This document shows positions 41,690 to 50,722 of a stretch of 54,212 bases of DNA, piece by piece. Location: positions 1 through 54,212 of the forward strand of contig NZ_CANRNX010000007.1 in NCBI RefSeq assembly GCF_947632075.1, written 5' to 3'. Source of the stretch: an uncultured Flavobacterium sp. (GTDB lineage: Bacteria > Bacteroidota > Bacteroidia > Flavobacteriales > Flavobacteriaceae). Each line of letters begins with the position of its first letter. The stretch's first letter is position 1. The notes beneath the pieces are model-generated. The model searched no databases. It had not been told where the DNA came from and worked only from the letters and a program-made list of their open reading frames with translations. The position numbers and the translations under genes are program-made.

Positions 41690-43054
41690 ATGAGAAAATT
41701 AATTCCATTTGTTGTTGCTTTAGCGATAGTATCTTGTGCTAAAGATTCTAAAACAGCAGAAACTTCCATTATTTCTGGAACCGTAACCGGGGTAACCGAC
41801 GGTAAGATTATTCTTGAAGGAAATTCATTTCAGAAAGAAATTACATTAAATCAAGACGGTACCTTTACAGATACTTTGGCTTTACCTTATGCCGGAACTT
41901 ATCACATTCAAGGTGTAAAGCAAGCGATTTATCTTGAGCCAAATCACTCATTAAATTTTGTTTTAGATGTTCAAAATCCAGATGTAATTACTTTTACTGG
42001 TGATTTAGGGGCGGAGAATGAATATATGTTTGTTAAGCAAAAAAACAGAAATGAGGTTTTAGGAACAAAACTTCAAGATTTGTACAGTTTGCCTGAAGAA
42101 GCCTTTGTTGAAAAAACAAAAGAGCTACAAAGAAGAAACGAACATTTATTAAAAGCGTATAAGTTTAAATCAATGAAGTTTAATGATTTTGAAAAGAATA
42201 ATCTAGATTACGAAACTGCTTATTTGTTAGAAACTTATCCTTTATATCATGGGTATATGATTCAAGATGAAGCTTTCGTGGTTTCAGATTCTTATCCAGA
42301 AACAGATAAAGCTTTTAATTATGATAATTCAGACGATTATAACTTTTCACCTGCTTATCGTGAATTAGTACAGTTTAATTTTGATAAGTCTGTTCAGGCT
42401 GAAGTTGAAAAGGGTGCTAAAATGGACGATGTTTTAATTAAGAAATTAAAAGATATCAAAAGTGAAAACATAAAGAATGATTTAGTTGAAAAAGCAAGTT
42501 ATAATGTTTCTTTATCAAGTAATGATTTAGATGGCATTTATAAAGAGTTTATGTCAATTTCTACTGATGAAAATTTCAAAAAGGATTTGACTGAAAAGTA
42601 TAACAAATTAAAAGTTGTTGCAAAAGGTAAGCCTTCACCTAAATTTAATTATGAAAATCATAAAGGCGGAAAAACTTCTTTAGATGATCTGAAAGGAAAG
42701 TATGTTTATGTTGATGTTTGGGCTACTTGGTGTGGACCTTGTATTGGAGAAATTCCTGCATTGAAAGTATTGGAAGAAAAATATCACGGAAAAAACATTG
42801 AGTTTGTGAGTATTTCTATTGATGAAGCTAAAGATCATGATAAATGGAAAAAATTTGTAACCGATAAGCAAATGGGAGGAATTCAGTTATATGCTGATAA
42901 TGCTTGGAAATCTCAGTTTGTCCAAGATTATGTTATTGAAGGAATTCCTAGATTTATTTTAATTGATCCGAACGGAAATATTGTGTCAGGAGATGCTCCT
43001 AGACCATCAGACGAAGGAATTATTAAACTTTTTGATGAGTTAAAATATAAATAA
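41690..43054 (+). CDS. TlpA-like thiol-disulfide lipoprotein
   Basis: This 454-residue protein has a lipoprotein signal with lipobox AIVSC (Cys at about residue 16), an N-terminal beta-rich domain resembling DUF4369, a helical middle part, and a C-terminal thioredoxin fold. The active site is WCGPC, with C348 and C351 in the VDVWATWCGPC segment, and a cis-Pro in GIPRF follows. The family is abundant in Bacteroidota, where it probably reduces or resolves disulfides in the periplasm. It is a single-gene unit; a shared terminator follows. Confidence 0.9.
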   Translation: MRKLIPFVVALAIVSCAKDSKTAETSIISGTVTGVTDGKIILEGNSFQKEITLNQDGTFTDTLALPYAGTYHIQGVKQAIYLEPNHSLNFVLDVQNPDVITFTGDLGAENEYMFVKQKNRNEVLGTKLQDLYSLPEEAFVEKTKELQRRNEHLLKAYKFKSMKFNDFEKNNLDYETAYLLETYPLYHGYMIQDEAFVVSDSYPETDKAFNYDNSDDYNFSPAYRELVQFNFDKSVQAEVEKGAKMDDVLIKKLKDIKSENIKNDLVEKASYNVSLSSNDLDGIYKEFMSISTDENFKKDLTEKYNKLKVVAKGKPSPKFNYENHKGGKTSLDDLKGKYVYVDVWATWCGPCIGEIPALKVLEEKYHGKNIEFVSISIDEAKDHDKWKKFVTDKQMGGIQLYADNAWKSQFVQDYVIEGIPRFILIDPNGNIVSGDAPRPSDEGIIKLFDELKYK

Positions 43055-43057
43055 ACA

Positions 43058-43090
43058 AAAATCCCAATTCATTTAGAATTGGGATTTTTT
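43058..43090. terminator. Bidirectional terminator between the TlpA-like gene and the dehydrogenase
   Basis: A 13-bp stem, AAAATCCCAATTC (43058-43070) with GAATTGGGATTTT (43076-43088), has a five-base loop and flanking A and T runs. Confidence 0.88.
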
Positions 43091-43091
43091 A

Positions 43092-44447
43092 TTACATTAC
43101 TTCACCTTCATACGGAACTTCAATTTCATTGAAAATGATTCCGTAACGTTCAAGTTCTTCTAAAATTGGATTGTAAACTTCCTTTTCAATTGGCATAATT
43201 ACACCTTTGGTAGAAATTTTATTATTTAAAATAAGTAAAGTTGCAATTGCTACAGGTAAACCGACTGTTTTTGCCATTGCAGTTTGTACTTGATTTTCTC
43301 CAAGGCAAACCATAGTAGCATCAATTTGTTTAGCCTTGCCATTCATTAGGTAACCAAATTTATGATACATTACGATCATGTCTTTGTCATCAGGATCAAG
43401 GGTCCACTTATCAGCTAATATTTTTTCAAGAATTTGAGCAGGTGTAGCGTTTACTAGACCAATTTTCTTAGTGTCATTAAATAAGTCTAATTCAATTAAT
43501 CTATCCCAAATAACGTCATCTTGAGGGATACTTAATGTTAAACGGAATTTAACTTCAACAGAATCTGTTGGGTGATAATACAAGAATGAGTTTATGAATT
43601 CACGATTGGTCATGTTTTCAGATCCTTCAATTTGATAAGTATCGTCAGTTAATCCTAACTGTACGAATAAATTCCAAGCTCTTGAATAACCAACTCTTCT
43701 AATAGTACCTCTATATATAGTATGAGCTTCTTCTAATCCGTAAACTTTTCTATAGCTTAATGAATCTCTGTTTGCATAAGCTTCAAAACGTCCGTAACCT
43801 TCAATATCTAAGAATTCGGTTCTGCGGAAAATACGCTGATACGGTATGTATTTGTAAGTTCCTTGTTGTAAAAATTTTGCTGCACCGCCTTGTCCTGCTA
43901 AAACTACGTTTCTTGGATTCCAAGTAAATTTGTAATTCCATAAATTATTATCGCTTTCAGGAGCTACTAATCCACCACAGAAAGATTCAAAATGAATTGG
44001 TTTTCCGCCTTCTTCACGAATTTGGTCTAAAACTTTCATTGCACTCATGTGGTCTATTCCTGGGTCTAATCCACATTCGTTCATGAAAATTAAACCTGCA
44101 TTTTTAACTTCTTCATCTAAAGAACGCATTTCAGGACTAATGTAAGATGCTGTGACAAGGTTTTTTTTATACGATATACAGTCTTTTGCAACTTCGATAT
44201 GCATAAAAGCAGGTAACATTGAAATTGCTATATCGGCATTTTGAATTGCTTGTTTTCTTTCGATTTCGTTACTTATATCTAAAGAAATAGCTGAAGCGTT
44301 TGGATGATTAAAAGTGCTTTTTCTTGCAAGTTCGATGTTTAAATCTGCAACTGTTAACTTAATATTTTCTGTTTCAGAATGATCAAGTAGATATTTAATT
44401 AATGCTGTGGCTGAACGGCCCGCACCAATTATTAGGATATTTTTCAT
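43092..44447 (-). CDS. Saccharopine dehydrogenase-family oxidoreductase
   Basis: This 451-residue protein has an N-terminal Rossmann domain (GAGRSATALIKYLL, near residues 8-21) and a C-terminal domain typical of the saccharopine dehydrogenase family. The segment MNECGLDPGIDHMSA is a strong family signature. In this phylum the family may act in lysine metabolism or as a carboxynorspermidine-type enzyme; the sequence does not settle it. It stands alone on the minus strand, between a shared terminator and a divergent DUF423 gene. Confidence 0.85.
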   Translation of the reverse strand: MKNILIIGAGRSATALIKYLLDHSETENIKLTVADLNIELARKSTFNHPNASAISLDISNEIERKQAIQNADIAISMLPAFMHIEVAKDCISYKKNLVTASYISPEMRSLDEEVKNAGLIFMNECGLDPGIDHMSAMKVLDQIREEGGKPIHFESFCGGLVAPESDNNLWNYKFTWNPRNVVLAGQGGAAKFLQQGTYKYIPYQRIFRRTEFLDIEGYGRFEAYANRDSLSYRKVYGLEEAHTIYRGTIRRVGYSRAWNLFVQLGLTDDTYQIEGSENMTNREFINSFLYYHPTDSVEVKFRLTLSIPQDDVIWDRLIELDLFNDTKKIGLVNATPAQILEKILADKWTLDPDDKDMIVMYHKFGYLMNGKAKQIDATMVCLGENQVQTAMAKTVGLPVAIATLLILNNKISTKGVIMPIEKEVYNPILEELERYGIIFNEIEVPYEGEVM

Positions 44448-44574
44448 TATGATTTTTAAGTTTGTTTGGTTTTGGGTTGCTAAAATAGGAATTTTATATT
44501 TATATAGGTTTGTTTTTGTATTATTTTTAATTCTTCAAGTCTTGTAAATAGTTATATTTACATAAAAAAATATC

Positions 44575-44967
44575 ATGAATATAAAACTTATTCGTTTGTC
44601 AATAGTACTGGGTCTTTTTTCAATTATTTTAGGAGCTTTTGGTGCTCATGCTTTGAAAGAAGTGTTAACCGAACAACAATTAATTTCTTTTGAAACCGGA
44701 GTAAGATATCAAATGTGTCAAGCTTTATTTTTATTGTTTATTGGGTCAACAAAGTTATTAAGTGTAAAAGCCAAAAAAACGGCAACAATTTTATTAATGA
44801 TTGGAGTTTTATTTTTTTCAGGATCAATTTATTTATTAACAACCCAAAATCTATTCGGATTGAAGCTGAGCTTCTTAGGACCTATAACTCCAATAGGTGG
44901 ACTTTTAATTATGATAAGCTGGGTTTATACAGCAATTAGTGTCCGAAATCAAAAAAACAATATTTAA
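44575..44967 (+). CDS. DUF423 membrane protein
   Basis: This is a 130-residue protein with four predicted transmembrane helices and the motifs of the DUF423 (YgdD) family: GAFGAHAL near residue 21, FETGVRYQ near 40 and GPITPIGGL near 102. The function of the family is not known to me. A near-consensus -7 box (TATATTTA) lies upstream. It is followed by pckA, which has its own promoter. Confidence 0.88.
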   Translation: MNIKLIRLSIVLGLFSIILGAFGAHALKEVLTEQQLISFETGVRYQMCQALFLLFIGSTKLLSVKAKKTATILLMIGVLFFSGSIYLLTTQNLFGLKLSFLGPITPIGGLLIMISWVYTAISVRNQKNNI

Positions 44968-44991
44968 TATAAATTAAATTAAATAAATTCA

Positions 44992-44999
44992 TAAGTTTG
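44992..44999 (+). promoter_or_regulatory. -7 box TAAGTTTG for pckA
   Basis: An exact TAnnTTTG match. The in-frame TTG codon at 44997 that could extend pckA lies inside this box, so the start must be ATG 45033. Confidence 0.6.
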
Positions 45000-45032
45000 T
45001 ATCCAAAATTAACACAACACATAATTATAGAT

Positions 45033-46646
45033 ATGAATGTTTTAGATACATTATCTTTAGATAAATACGGGATTACTAATGTAGAAGAGATTGTTTATAA
45101 CCCCTCATTTGATGAATTATTTGAAGCTGAAACAGCTGAAGGATTAGAAGGGTATGAAAAAGGCCAGGTTTCTGAACTTGGAGCTGTGAACGTTATGACT
45201 GGTGTTTTTACTGGTCGTTCTCCTAAAGATAAATATATTGTAAAAGATGCTGTAACAGAAAATACTGTTTGGTGGACTTCAGAAAAAGCAGTAAACGATA
45301 ACAAGCCAATTACTCAAAATACTTGGGAGGCTTTAAAAGAAAACGCAACTAAAGAATTATCAGGAAAAAAACTTTATGTTATTGATGCTTTCTGTGGAGC
45401 TAACGAGGATACTCGTTTAAAAGTACGTTTTATTATGGAGGTTGCATGGCAAGCTCACTTCGTGAAAAATATGTTCATTCGTCCAACAGCGGGAGAATTA
45501 GCTAATTTTGGCGAACCTGATTTCGTGGTTATCAATGCTTCAAAAACTTCATTCAAAGATTATGCTGCGCATGGATTAAATTCTGAAGTATATGTTGCTT
45601 TTAACTTAACTGAAAAAATGCAGTTGATTGGAGGTACTTGGTACGGAGGAGAAATGAAGAAAGGTTTATTCTCTATGATGAACTATTATTTACCTTTAAA
45701 AGGAATTGCTTCAATGCACTGTTCTGCAAATAAAGGTAAAGATGGAGATGTAGCTGTTTTCTTTGGTTTGTCAGGAACCGGAAAAACTACTTTATCTACT
45801 GACCCAAAACGAGAATTAATTGGTGACGATGAACATGGTTGGGATAATGATGGAGTGTTTAACTTTGAAGGAGGTTGTTATGCTAAAACAATTGATTTAA
45901 GTAAAGAAAACGAACCAGATATTTACGGTGCAATCAAAAGAAATGCTTTGTTAGAAAACGTTACTTTAGATGAGAATGGTAAAATCGATTTTAAAGATGG
46001 TTCTGTAACTCAAAATACTCGTGTTTCTTACCCAATTGATCATATTGAAAATATTGTTAAGCCAGTTTCTAAAGCAGGTCACGCTACAAAAGTAATTTTC
46101 TTAACTGCAGATGCTTTTGGTGTAATGCCTCCAGTTTCTATTTTAACTCCAGAGCAAACTAAATATTATTTCTTATCAGGGTTCACTGCTAAATTAGCTG
46201 GTACAGAAAGAGGAGTTACTCAACCAGAGCCAACTTTTTCGGCTTGTTTCGGAAAAGCTTTCTTATCACTTCATCCAACACAATATGGAGAAGAGTTAGT
46301 TAAGAAAATGGAAGAGCATAATGCTACTGCTTATATGGTTAATACAGGTTGGAATGGTACAGGAAAACGTATCTCTATTAAAGATACTCGTGCTATTATT
46401 GATCGTATTTTAGATGGTTCGATGGAAAAAGCAGAAACTGTAATTGTTCCTATTTTTAATTTGGCTGTACCAACAGCATTAGCTGAGGTTGATACTAATA
46501 TTTTAGATCCAAGAAATACTTATTCAGACGCTTCTGAATGGGAAGTAAAAGCAAAAGATTTAGCTGAGCGTTTTGTTAAGAACTTTGTTCAGTATACAGA
46601 TAACGAAGAAGGAAAAGCTTTAGTTGAAGCGGGACCGAAATTATAA
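45033..46646 (+). CDS. pckA: Phosphoenolpyruvate carboxykinase (ATP)
   Basis: PckA converts oxaloacetate and ATP to PEP, the entry step of gluconeogenesis. The enzyme is 537 residues from ATG 45033. The N-terminal [11 protein letters not shown] segment binds substrate, the kinase-1a P-loop GLSGTGKT is at residues 245-252, and the metal-binding GDDEHGWD segment follows. A frame-compatible TTG at 44997 lies within the -7 promoter box and is not used. The gene has its own promoter and terminator. Confidence 0.96.
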   Translation: MNVLDTLSLDKYGITNVEEIVYNPSFDELFEAETAEGLEGYEKGQVSELGAVNVMTGVFTGRSPKDKYIVKDAVTENTVWWTSEKAVNDNKPITQNTWEALKENATKELSGKKLYVIDAFCGANEDTRLKVRFIMEVAWQAHFVKNMFIRPTAGELANFGEPDFVVINASKTSFKDYAAHGLNSEVYVAFNLTEKMQLIGGTWYGGEMKKGLFSMMNYYLPLKGIASMHCSANKGKDGDVAVFFGLSGTGKTTLSTDPKRELIGDDEHGWDNDGVFNFEGGCYAKTIDLSKENEPDIYGAIKRNALLENVTLDENGKIDFKDGSVTQNTRVSYPIDHIENIVKPVSKAGHATKVIFLTADAFGVMPPVSILTPEQTKYYFLSGFTAKLAGTERGVTQPEPTFSACFGKAFLSLHPTQYGEELVKKMEEHNATAYMVNTGWNGTGKRISIKDTRAIIDRILDGSMEKAETVIVPIFNLAVPTALAEVDTNILDPRNTYSDASEWEVKAKDLAERFVKNFVQYTDNEEGKALVEAGPKL

Positions 46647-46650
46647 TATT

Positions 46651-46682
46651 AAAAAACCAATCATTAATGATTGGTTTTTTTT
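46651..46682 (+). terminator. Intrinsic terminator after pckA (perfect palindrome)
   Basis: Bases 46651-46680 form a perfect 30-base palindrome centred on CATTAATG, flanked by A and T runs. Confidence 0.88.
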
Positions 46683-46692
46683 AAGGATACCA

Positions 46693-46723
46693 AAAAAGCT
46701 CTTAGAATTTCTAAGAGCTTTTT
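46693..46723 (-). terminator. Intrinsic terminator after hemD
   Basis: A 15-bp stem, AAAAAGCTCTTAGAA (46693-46707) with TTCTAAGAGCTTTTT (46709-46723), lies just past the hemD stop. It sits back to back with the pckA terminator. Confidence 0.82.
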
Positions 46724-46729
46724 CTTATT

Positions 46730-47473
46730 TTATTTATTTACTTTGGCTAAGTATTTGTCTAATGCCATGGTCATAGAAGGTGCTTCTGGACTTGGAGCCA
46801 TAATGTCAACTCTTAAGTTATTGTCAAGTGCTTCTTTTTGAGTTGTGCTTCCAAAAACAGCAATACGTGTTTCGTTTTGTTCAAAATCAGGGAAATTCAT
46901 AAATAATGAGTTGATTCCTGTTGGACTAAAAAAAGCTAAAACATCATATTTGACATCTCTTAAATCAGAAAGGTCGCTCATTGCAGTTCTGAAAAACACA
47001 CCTTGTTTCCAGTCTACACTAAGTTCATTTAATGTTTGTGGTACATCGTCGTTTAATTTATCAGAAGCTGGTAAAAGAAATTTATCTTCTTTGAACTTCT
47101 TAATTAAAGGTGATAGATCTTTGAAATCTTTGGTTCCAACATAAATTTTTCGTTTTCTATAAACTACATATTTTTGTAAATAGTAAGCAATCGCTTCAGA
47201 TTGACAAAAATATTTTAATGTTTCAGGAACTTTATAACGCATTTCTTCTGCTACCCTAAAAAAATGATCTACAGAATTTTTACTAGTTAAAATAATTGAA
47301 GTGTAGTTATTCAAATCTATTTTTTGTTGACGCACTTCTTTCGCTGTAACTCCTTCAACGTGAATGAATGGTCTAAAGTCGATTTTAACCTTGTATTTCT
47401 GTTGTATCTCAAAATAAGGTGAGTTTTCTACTTTAGGCTCTGGTTGAGAAACCAAAATTGTTTTCACTTTCAT
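46730..47473 (-). CDS. hemD: Uroporphyrinogen-III synthase
   Basis: HemD closes and inverts ring D of hydroxymethylbilane to make uroporphyrinogen III, in haem synthesis. This 247-residue soluble protein has the two-lobed pattern of the family, with IILTSKNSVDHFF in the first lobe and the VLAFFSPTGINSL segment, followed by FGSTTQKEA, in the second. Conservation is low for this family, so the motifs matter. It follows the DUF4271 gene on the same strand, an association I recall from other Bacteroidota. Confidence 0.88.
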   Translation of the reverse strand: MKVKTILVSQPEPKVENSPYFEIQQKYKVKIDFRPFIHVEGVTAKEVRQQKIDLNNYTSIILTSKNSVDHFFRVAEEMRYKVPETLKYFCQSEAIAYYLQKYVVYRKRKIYVGTKDFKDLSPLIKKFKEDKFLLPASDKLNDDVPQTLNELSVDWKQGVFFRTAMSDLSDLRDVKYDVLAFFSPTGINSLFMNFPDFEQNETRIAVFGSTTQKEALDNNLRVDIMAPSPEAPSMTMALDKYLAKVNK

Positions 47474-47490
47474 GATAAAAAAATTCTTTA

Positions 47491-48156
47491 TTACTTTGAA
47501 AAAGCTAATAATTTATAGATTAATAAATACGGAGCAATTTCTAAAGTGCAAAGATACAAAATAAAATATAAAATATGTTTCAGGATTGATTTTTGAAGAT
47601 TTTTCAAAATAAAGCTGAACATAATTAAGTTTGTTATTAAAACAAATGCTAAAACGATATATACAATGCTTATTTCTTGATTTTTTGAATAGAAAAGAAA
47701 CATTGATACGGGTAAAATTAGCAAGCTCAGATAGGTTCTGTAGTTAACTTTAATCAAATTGTACTGTTCTATAAAATCTTCAATATTAAAAAGGTTTGCT
47801 ATAATTTTTTCAATTAAATATTTTCCTACTATAAAAAAAGTTAAAAAGTTAAAAATATTCAAAAAGTCTAAAAATGAATTTAAACTATTGTAATTTAGAT
47901 AACTTAAGATTATGTGTGTTATGAATGAAAACGAAATCAATTGAACTATAAACATTGAAATCGTAAACCAACTTTTAAGGTTGCTTGAATCTTTATATAT
48001 TTTAAGATATTTATCCGAATAGATTAGTCGAATATAGTCGTGAAATCGTATAGCAAATACGTTTCTATTTACAGTCAATAGCCCAAAAGTTAAAATAAAA
48101 ATTAAGGTTGCCCAATCTGTAGAGCTTGTTAACCTTGGTATAAAATCTATATTCAT
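47491..48156 (-). CDS. DUF4271 membrane protein
   Basis: This 221-residue polytopic protein has about six transmembrane helices and matches the DUF4271 pattern found beside hemD in many Bacteroidota; its role is unknown to me. I chose ATG 48156 (N-terminus MNIDFIPRLTSSTDW). An in-frame TTG at 48189 would add 11 residues, but a near-consensus minus-strand -7 box (TAACTTTA, 48173-48166) falls inside that extension. It sits 17 bases upstream of hemD and the two are probably co-transcribed. Confidence 0.78.
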   Translation of the reverse strand: MNIDFIPRLTSSTDWATLIFILTFGLLTVNRNVFAIRFHDYIRLIYSDKYLKIYKDSSNLKSWFTISMFIVQLISFSFITHIILSYLNYNSLNSFLDFLNIFNFLTFFIVGKYLIEKIIANLFNIEDFIEQYNLIKVNYRTYLSLLILPVSMFLFYSKNQEISIVYIVLAFVLITNLIMFSFILKNLQKSILKHILYFILYLCTLEIAPYLLIYKLLAFSK

Positions 48157-48232
48157 AATTAGCTGTAAAGTTACTAATTTATTAGACAAGTTATTATTGT
48201 AATTAATGTAAGTTTTAGTTGCAATAAAAGTT

Positions 48233-48240
48233 TATTTTTG
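48233..48240 (+). promoter_or_regulatory. -7 box TATTTTTG for the glycosyltransferase operon
   Basis: An exact TAnnTTTG match. A frame-compatible TTG at 48238 lies inside it, so the coding start is taken as ATG 48259. Confidence 0.55.
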
Positions 48241-48258
48241 CATGTAAATACTAAAAAA

Positions 48259-48981
48259 ATGAGCAGAAGTATTGTTGTAATTCCTACTTATAACGAAATT
48301 GAAAATATATCAGAAATTATAGATGCAGTTTTAAATTTACCTGCCTCGTTCGATATTTTGGTAGTCGATGACAATTCTCCAGATGGTACTTCAAATCAGG
48401 TTCTAAAGTTAACAGAAAAATATCCATCTCAAATTTTTTTAGAAAAAAGGCTAAATAAAAACGGCTTAGGAACCGCTTATGTTCATGGTTTTATTTGGGC
48501 TTTAGGAAAGAAATACGATTATATTTTTGAAATGGATGCCGATTTTTCGCATAATCCGAAAGACCTAATTAGATTACTGAATGCTTGTGAAAATGGTGCC
48601 GATGTCGCAATCGGTTCAAGATATGTAACTGGTGTAAATGTTGTGAACTGGCCTTTAAATCGTGTACTGATGTCGTACTTTGCTTCGGTCTATGTTCGTT
48701 TTATTACAGGAATGCAAATTCAAGATACAACTGCTGGTTTTATTTGTTATAAACGAAGTGTTTTAGAAACGATAGACTTGAGTAAGATTAAATTTGTTGG
48801 CTATGCTTTTCAAATCGAAATGAAATATCGGGCATATTGTAAGAATTTTAGAATCGAAGAAGTTCCTATTATTTTTACCGATAGAACTAAAGGTGTTTCA
48901 AAAATGTCGAGCGGTATTTTTAAAGAAGCTGTTTTCGGAGTGCTACAATTAAGATTTAAAAAACTACTAAACAAAATATAA
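48259..48981 (+). CDS. Family 2 glycosyltransferase, polyprenyl-phosphate mannosyl/glucosyl type
   Basis: This 240-residue GT-A glycosyltransferase resembles dolichol-phosphate mannosyltransferase. The nucleotide-sugar motif VVDDNSPDG is near residue 33-41, and the metal motif DAD is in FEMDADFSHNP. It has no transmembrane segment, so it acts at the cytoplasmic face on a polyprenyl phosphate. The sugar is not known. It is directly adjacent to pyrC (no gap), and the order glycosyltransferase-pyrC-DUF4296 is a tight operon. An upstream in-frame TTG lies in the promoter box. Confidence 0.88.
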   Translation: MSRSIVVIPTYNEIENISEIIDAVLNLPASFDILVVDDNSPDGTSNQVLKLTEKYPSQIFLEKRLNKNGLGTAYVHGFIWALGKKYDYIFEMDADFSHNPKDLIRLLNACENGADVAIGSRYVTGVNVVNWPLNRVLMSYFASVYVRFITGMQIQDTTAGFICYKRSVLETIDLSKIKFVGYAFQIEMKYRAYCKNFRIEEVPIIFTDRTKGVSKMSSGIFKEAVFGVLQLRFKKLLNKI

Positions 48982-50319
48982 ATGAATTCAATATTGATTA
49001 AAAACGGAACTGTTGTAAATGAAGGCTCTGTTTATCAAAGTGATATTTTAATTGAAAATGATAGAATTGTAAAAGTTGCTGAAAATATTCCGACTTTAGA
49101 ATCTTATGAAATTTTTGATGCAACTAATAAAGTGATTTTACCTGGGGTAATTGATGATCAAGTGCATTTTAGAGAACCAGGATTGACTCACAAAGGAAAT
49201 ATTAATTCCGAATCTAAAGCTGCAATTGCAGGTGGAACGACTTCTTTTATTGAGCAACCAAACACAGTTCCAAATGCTGTGACTCAAGATATTCTTGAAG
49301 AAAAATATCAAATAGCTTCAAATACATCTTACGCGAATTATTCATTTATGATGGGCGGAACTAACGATAACTTAGAAGAAGTTTTAAAAACAAATCCGCG
49401 TAATGTTGCCGGAATTAAGTTGTTCTTAGGTTCATCTACCGGAAATATGTTAGTGGATAATCAAGATGTTTTAGAGAAAATTTTCTCTTCAACTAAAATG
49501 TTAATCGCGGTTCATTGCGAAGATGAACAAACTATTCGTGAGAATTTAGCAAAAGCAAAAGAAGAATTCGGAGATGATATTCCTGTAACGCAACACCCGG
49601 TGATTCGTAGTGCAGAAGCTTGTTATAAATCATCTTCTAAAGCAATTGAATTAGCTAAGAAAACTGGTGCTCGTTTACATGTTTTCCATTTAAGTACAGG
49701 AATTGAAACTGATTTATTTAGAAATGACATTCCATTAGAAGAAAAAATGATTACTGCTGAAGTTTGTGTACATCACTTAACTTTTTCAGATGAAGATTAT
49801 TTAACTAAGGGAAATTTCATTAAATGGAATCCTGCGGTAAAAGCTGCTACGGACAGAGATAAAATTTGGGAAGCTTTATTAGATGATCGTATCGATGTAA
49901 TTGCTACAGACCACGCGCCACATACAATTGAAGAAAAATCTAAAAAATATTCAGAAGCTCCTTCTGGCGGACCTTTAGTTCAGCATAGTTTAGTTGCGAT
50001 GTTGGAGTTTGTTAAGGAAGGTAAAATTAGCATTGAAAAGGTGGTTGAGAAAATGGCTCACAATCCTGCTAAATTATTCCGTATCGAAGATCGCGGATTT
50101 ATTAAAGAAGGTTACTTTGCAGATTTAGCTATTGTAGATTTAAATAGTCCTTGGGAGGTTTCAAAAGAAAATGTAATTTCAAAATGTGGATGGTCTCCTT
50201 TTGAAGGAAAAACTTTTTCTTCTAAAGTAGATTCAACAATTGTAAATGGTCATTTTGCAATGAGAAACGGGGTGATATCAGAGCAATTATTCGGACAAAG
50301 ATTATTATTCAATAGATAA
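48982..50319 (+). CDS. pyrC: Dihydroorotase
   Basis: Dihydroorotase cyclises carbamoyl aspartate to dihydroorotate in pyrimidine synthesis. It is a 445-residue class I type amidohydrolase. Motifs are VHFREPGLTHKG, GIKLFLGSSTGN (with the carboxylated Lys), VHCEDE, FHLSTG and ATDHAPH. The first zinc motif is usually H-x-H; here it is Q60-V61-H62, so one usual ligand is missing. I recall the same Gln in other Bacteroidota members. It is the middle gene of a three-gene operon. Confidence 0.9.
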   Translation: MNSILIKNGTVVNEGSVYQSDILIENDRIVKVAENIPTLESYEIFDATNKVILPGVIDDQVHFREPGLTHKGNINSESKAAIAGGTTSFIEQPNTVPNAVTQDILEEKYQIASNTSYANYSFMMGGTNDNLEEVLKTNPRNVAGIKLFLGSSTGNMLVDNQDVLEKIFSSTKMLIAVHCEDEQTIRENLAKAKEEFGDDIPVTQHPVIRSAEACYKSSSKAIELAKKTGARLHVFHLSTGIETDLFRNDIPLEEKMITAEVCVHHLTFSDEDYLTKGNFIKWNPAVKAATDRDKIWEALLDDRIDVIATDHAPHTIEEKSKKYSEAPSGGPLVQHSLVAMLEFVKEGKISIEKVVEKMAHNPAKLFRIEDRGFIKEGYFADLAIVDLNSPWEVSKENVISKCGWSPFEGKTFSSKVDSTIVNGHFAMRNGVISEQLFGQRLLFNR

Positions 50320-50320
50320 G

Positions 50321-50722
50321 ATGAAAAAAACAGTATTATTATTTATGATATTTTCAATTTTTAGCTGTTCGGAAAAAATTGAAAAGCCAGAAAAATTTCT
50401 TGACAAAGAAGAAATGACAAATTTGTTATATGAATTATCATTGCTTTCTTCGTCAAGATCATATGTTTATAAAGATTCTGTTTTTACAGATTTAACACCT
50501 TTAAACGTTTTAGTAAAATATAATTTAGATAGTATTTCGTTTGTTGATGTGAATAATTATTACATCAAGCAACCTAAAGTCTATTCAGAAATTTATGATT
50601 CTGTAAATAAACGTTTGCAACGAAAAATTAAAGAAATTGAAGCTTTGCCTGAAGATCCAAGAGATACTCTTGGTGTAAATTTTGTTGAGAAATTTCGTAA
50701 TATTAAATTAGATTTGAAATAA
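50321..50722 (+). CDS. DUF4296 lipoprotein
   Basis: This 133-residue lipoprotein has a signal with lipobox FSC (Cys at about residue 16). The helical mature part with LLYELSLLSSSR and YYIKQPKVYSEIYD matches the Bacteroidota DUF4296 family. Function unknown. It starts two bases after pyrC. Its 3' end overlaps by 20 bases the 3' end of the SDR gene on the other strand. Confidence 0.82.
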   Translation: MKKTVLLFMIFSIFSCSEKIEKPEKFLDKEEMTNLLYELSLLSSSRSYVYKDSVFTDLTPLNVLVKYNLDSISFVDVNNYYIKQPKVYSEIYDSVNKRLQRKIKEIEALPEDPRDTLGVNFVEKFRNIKLDLK

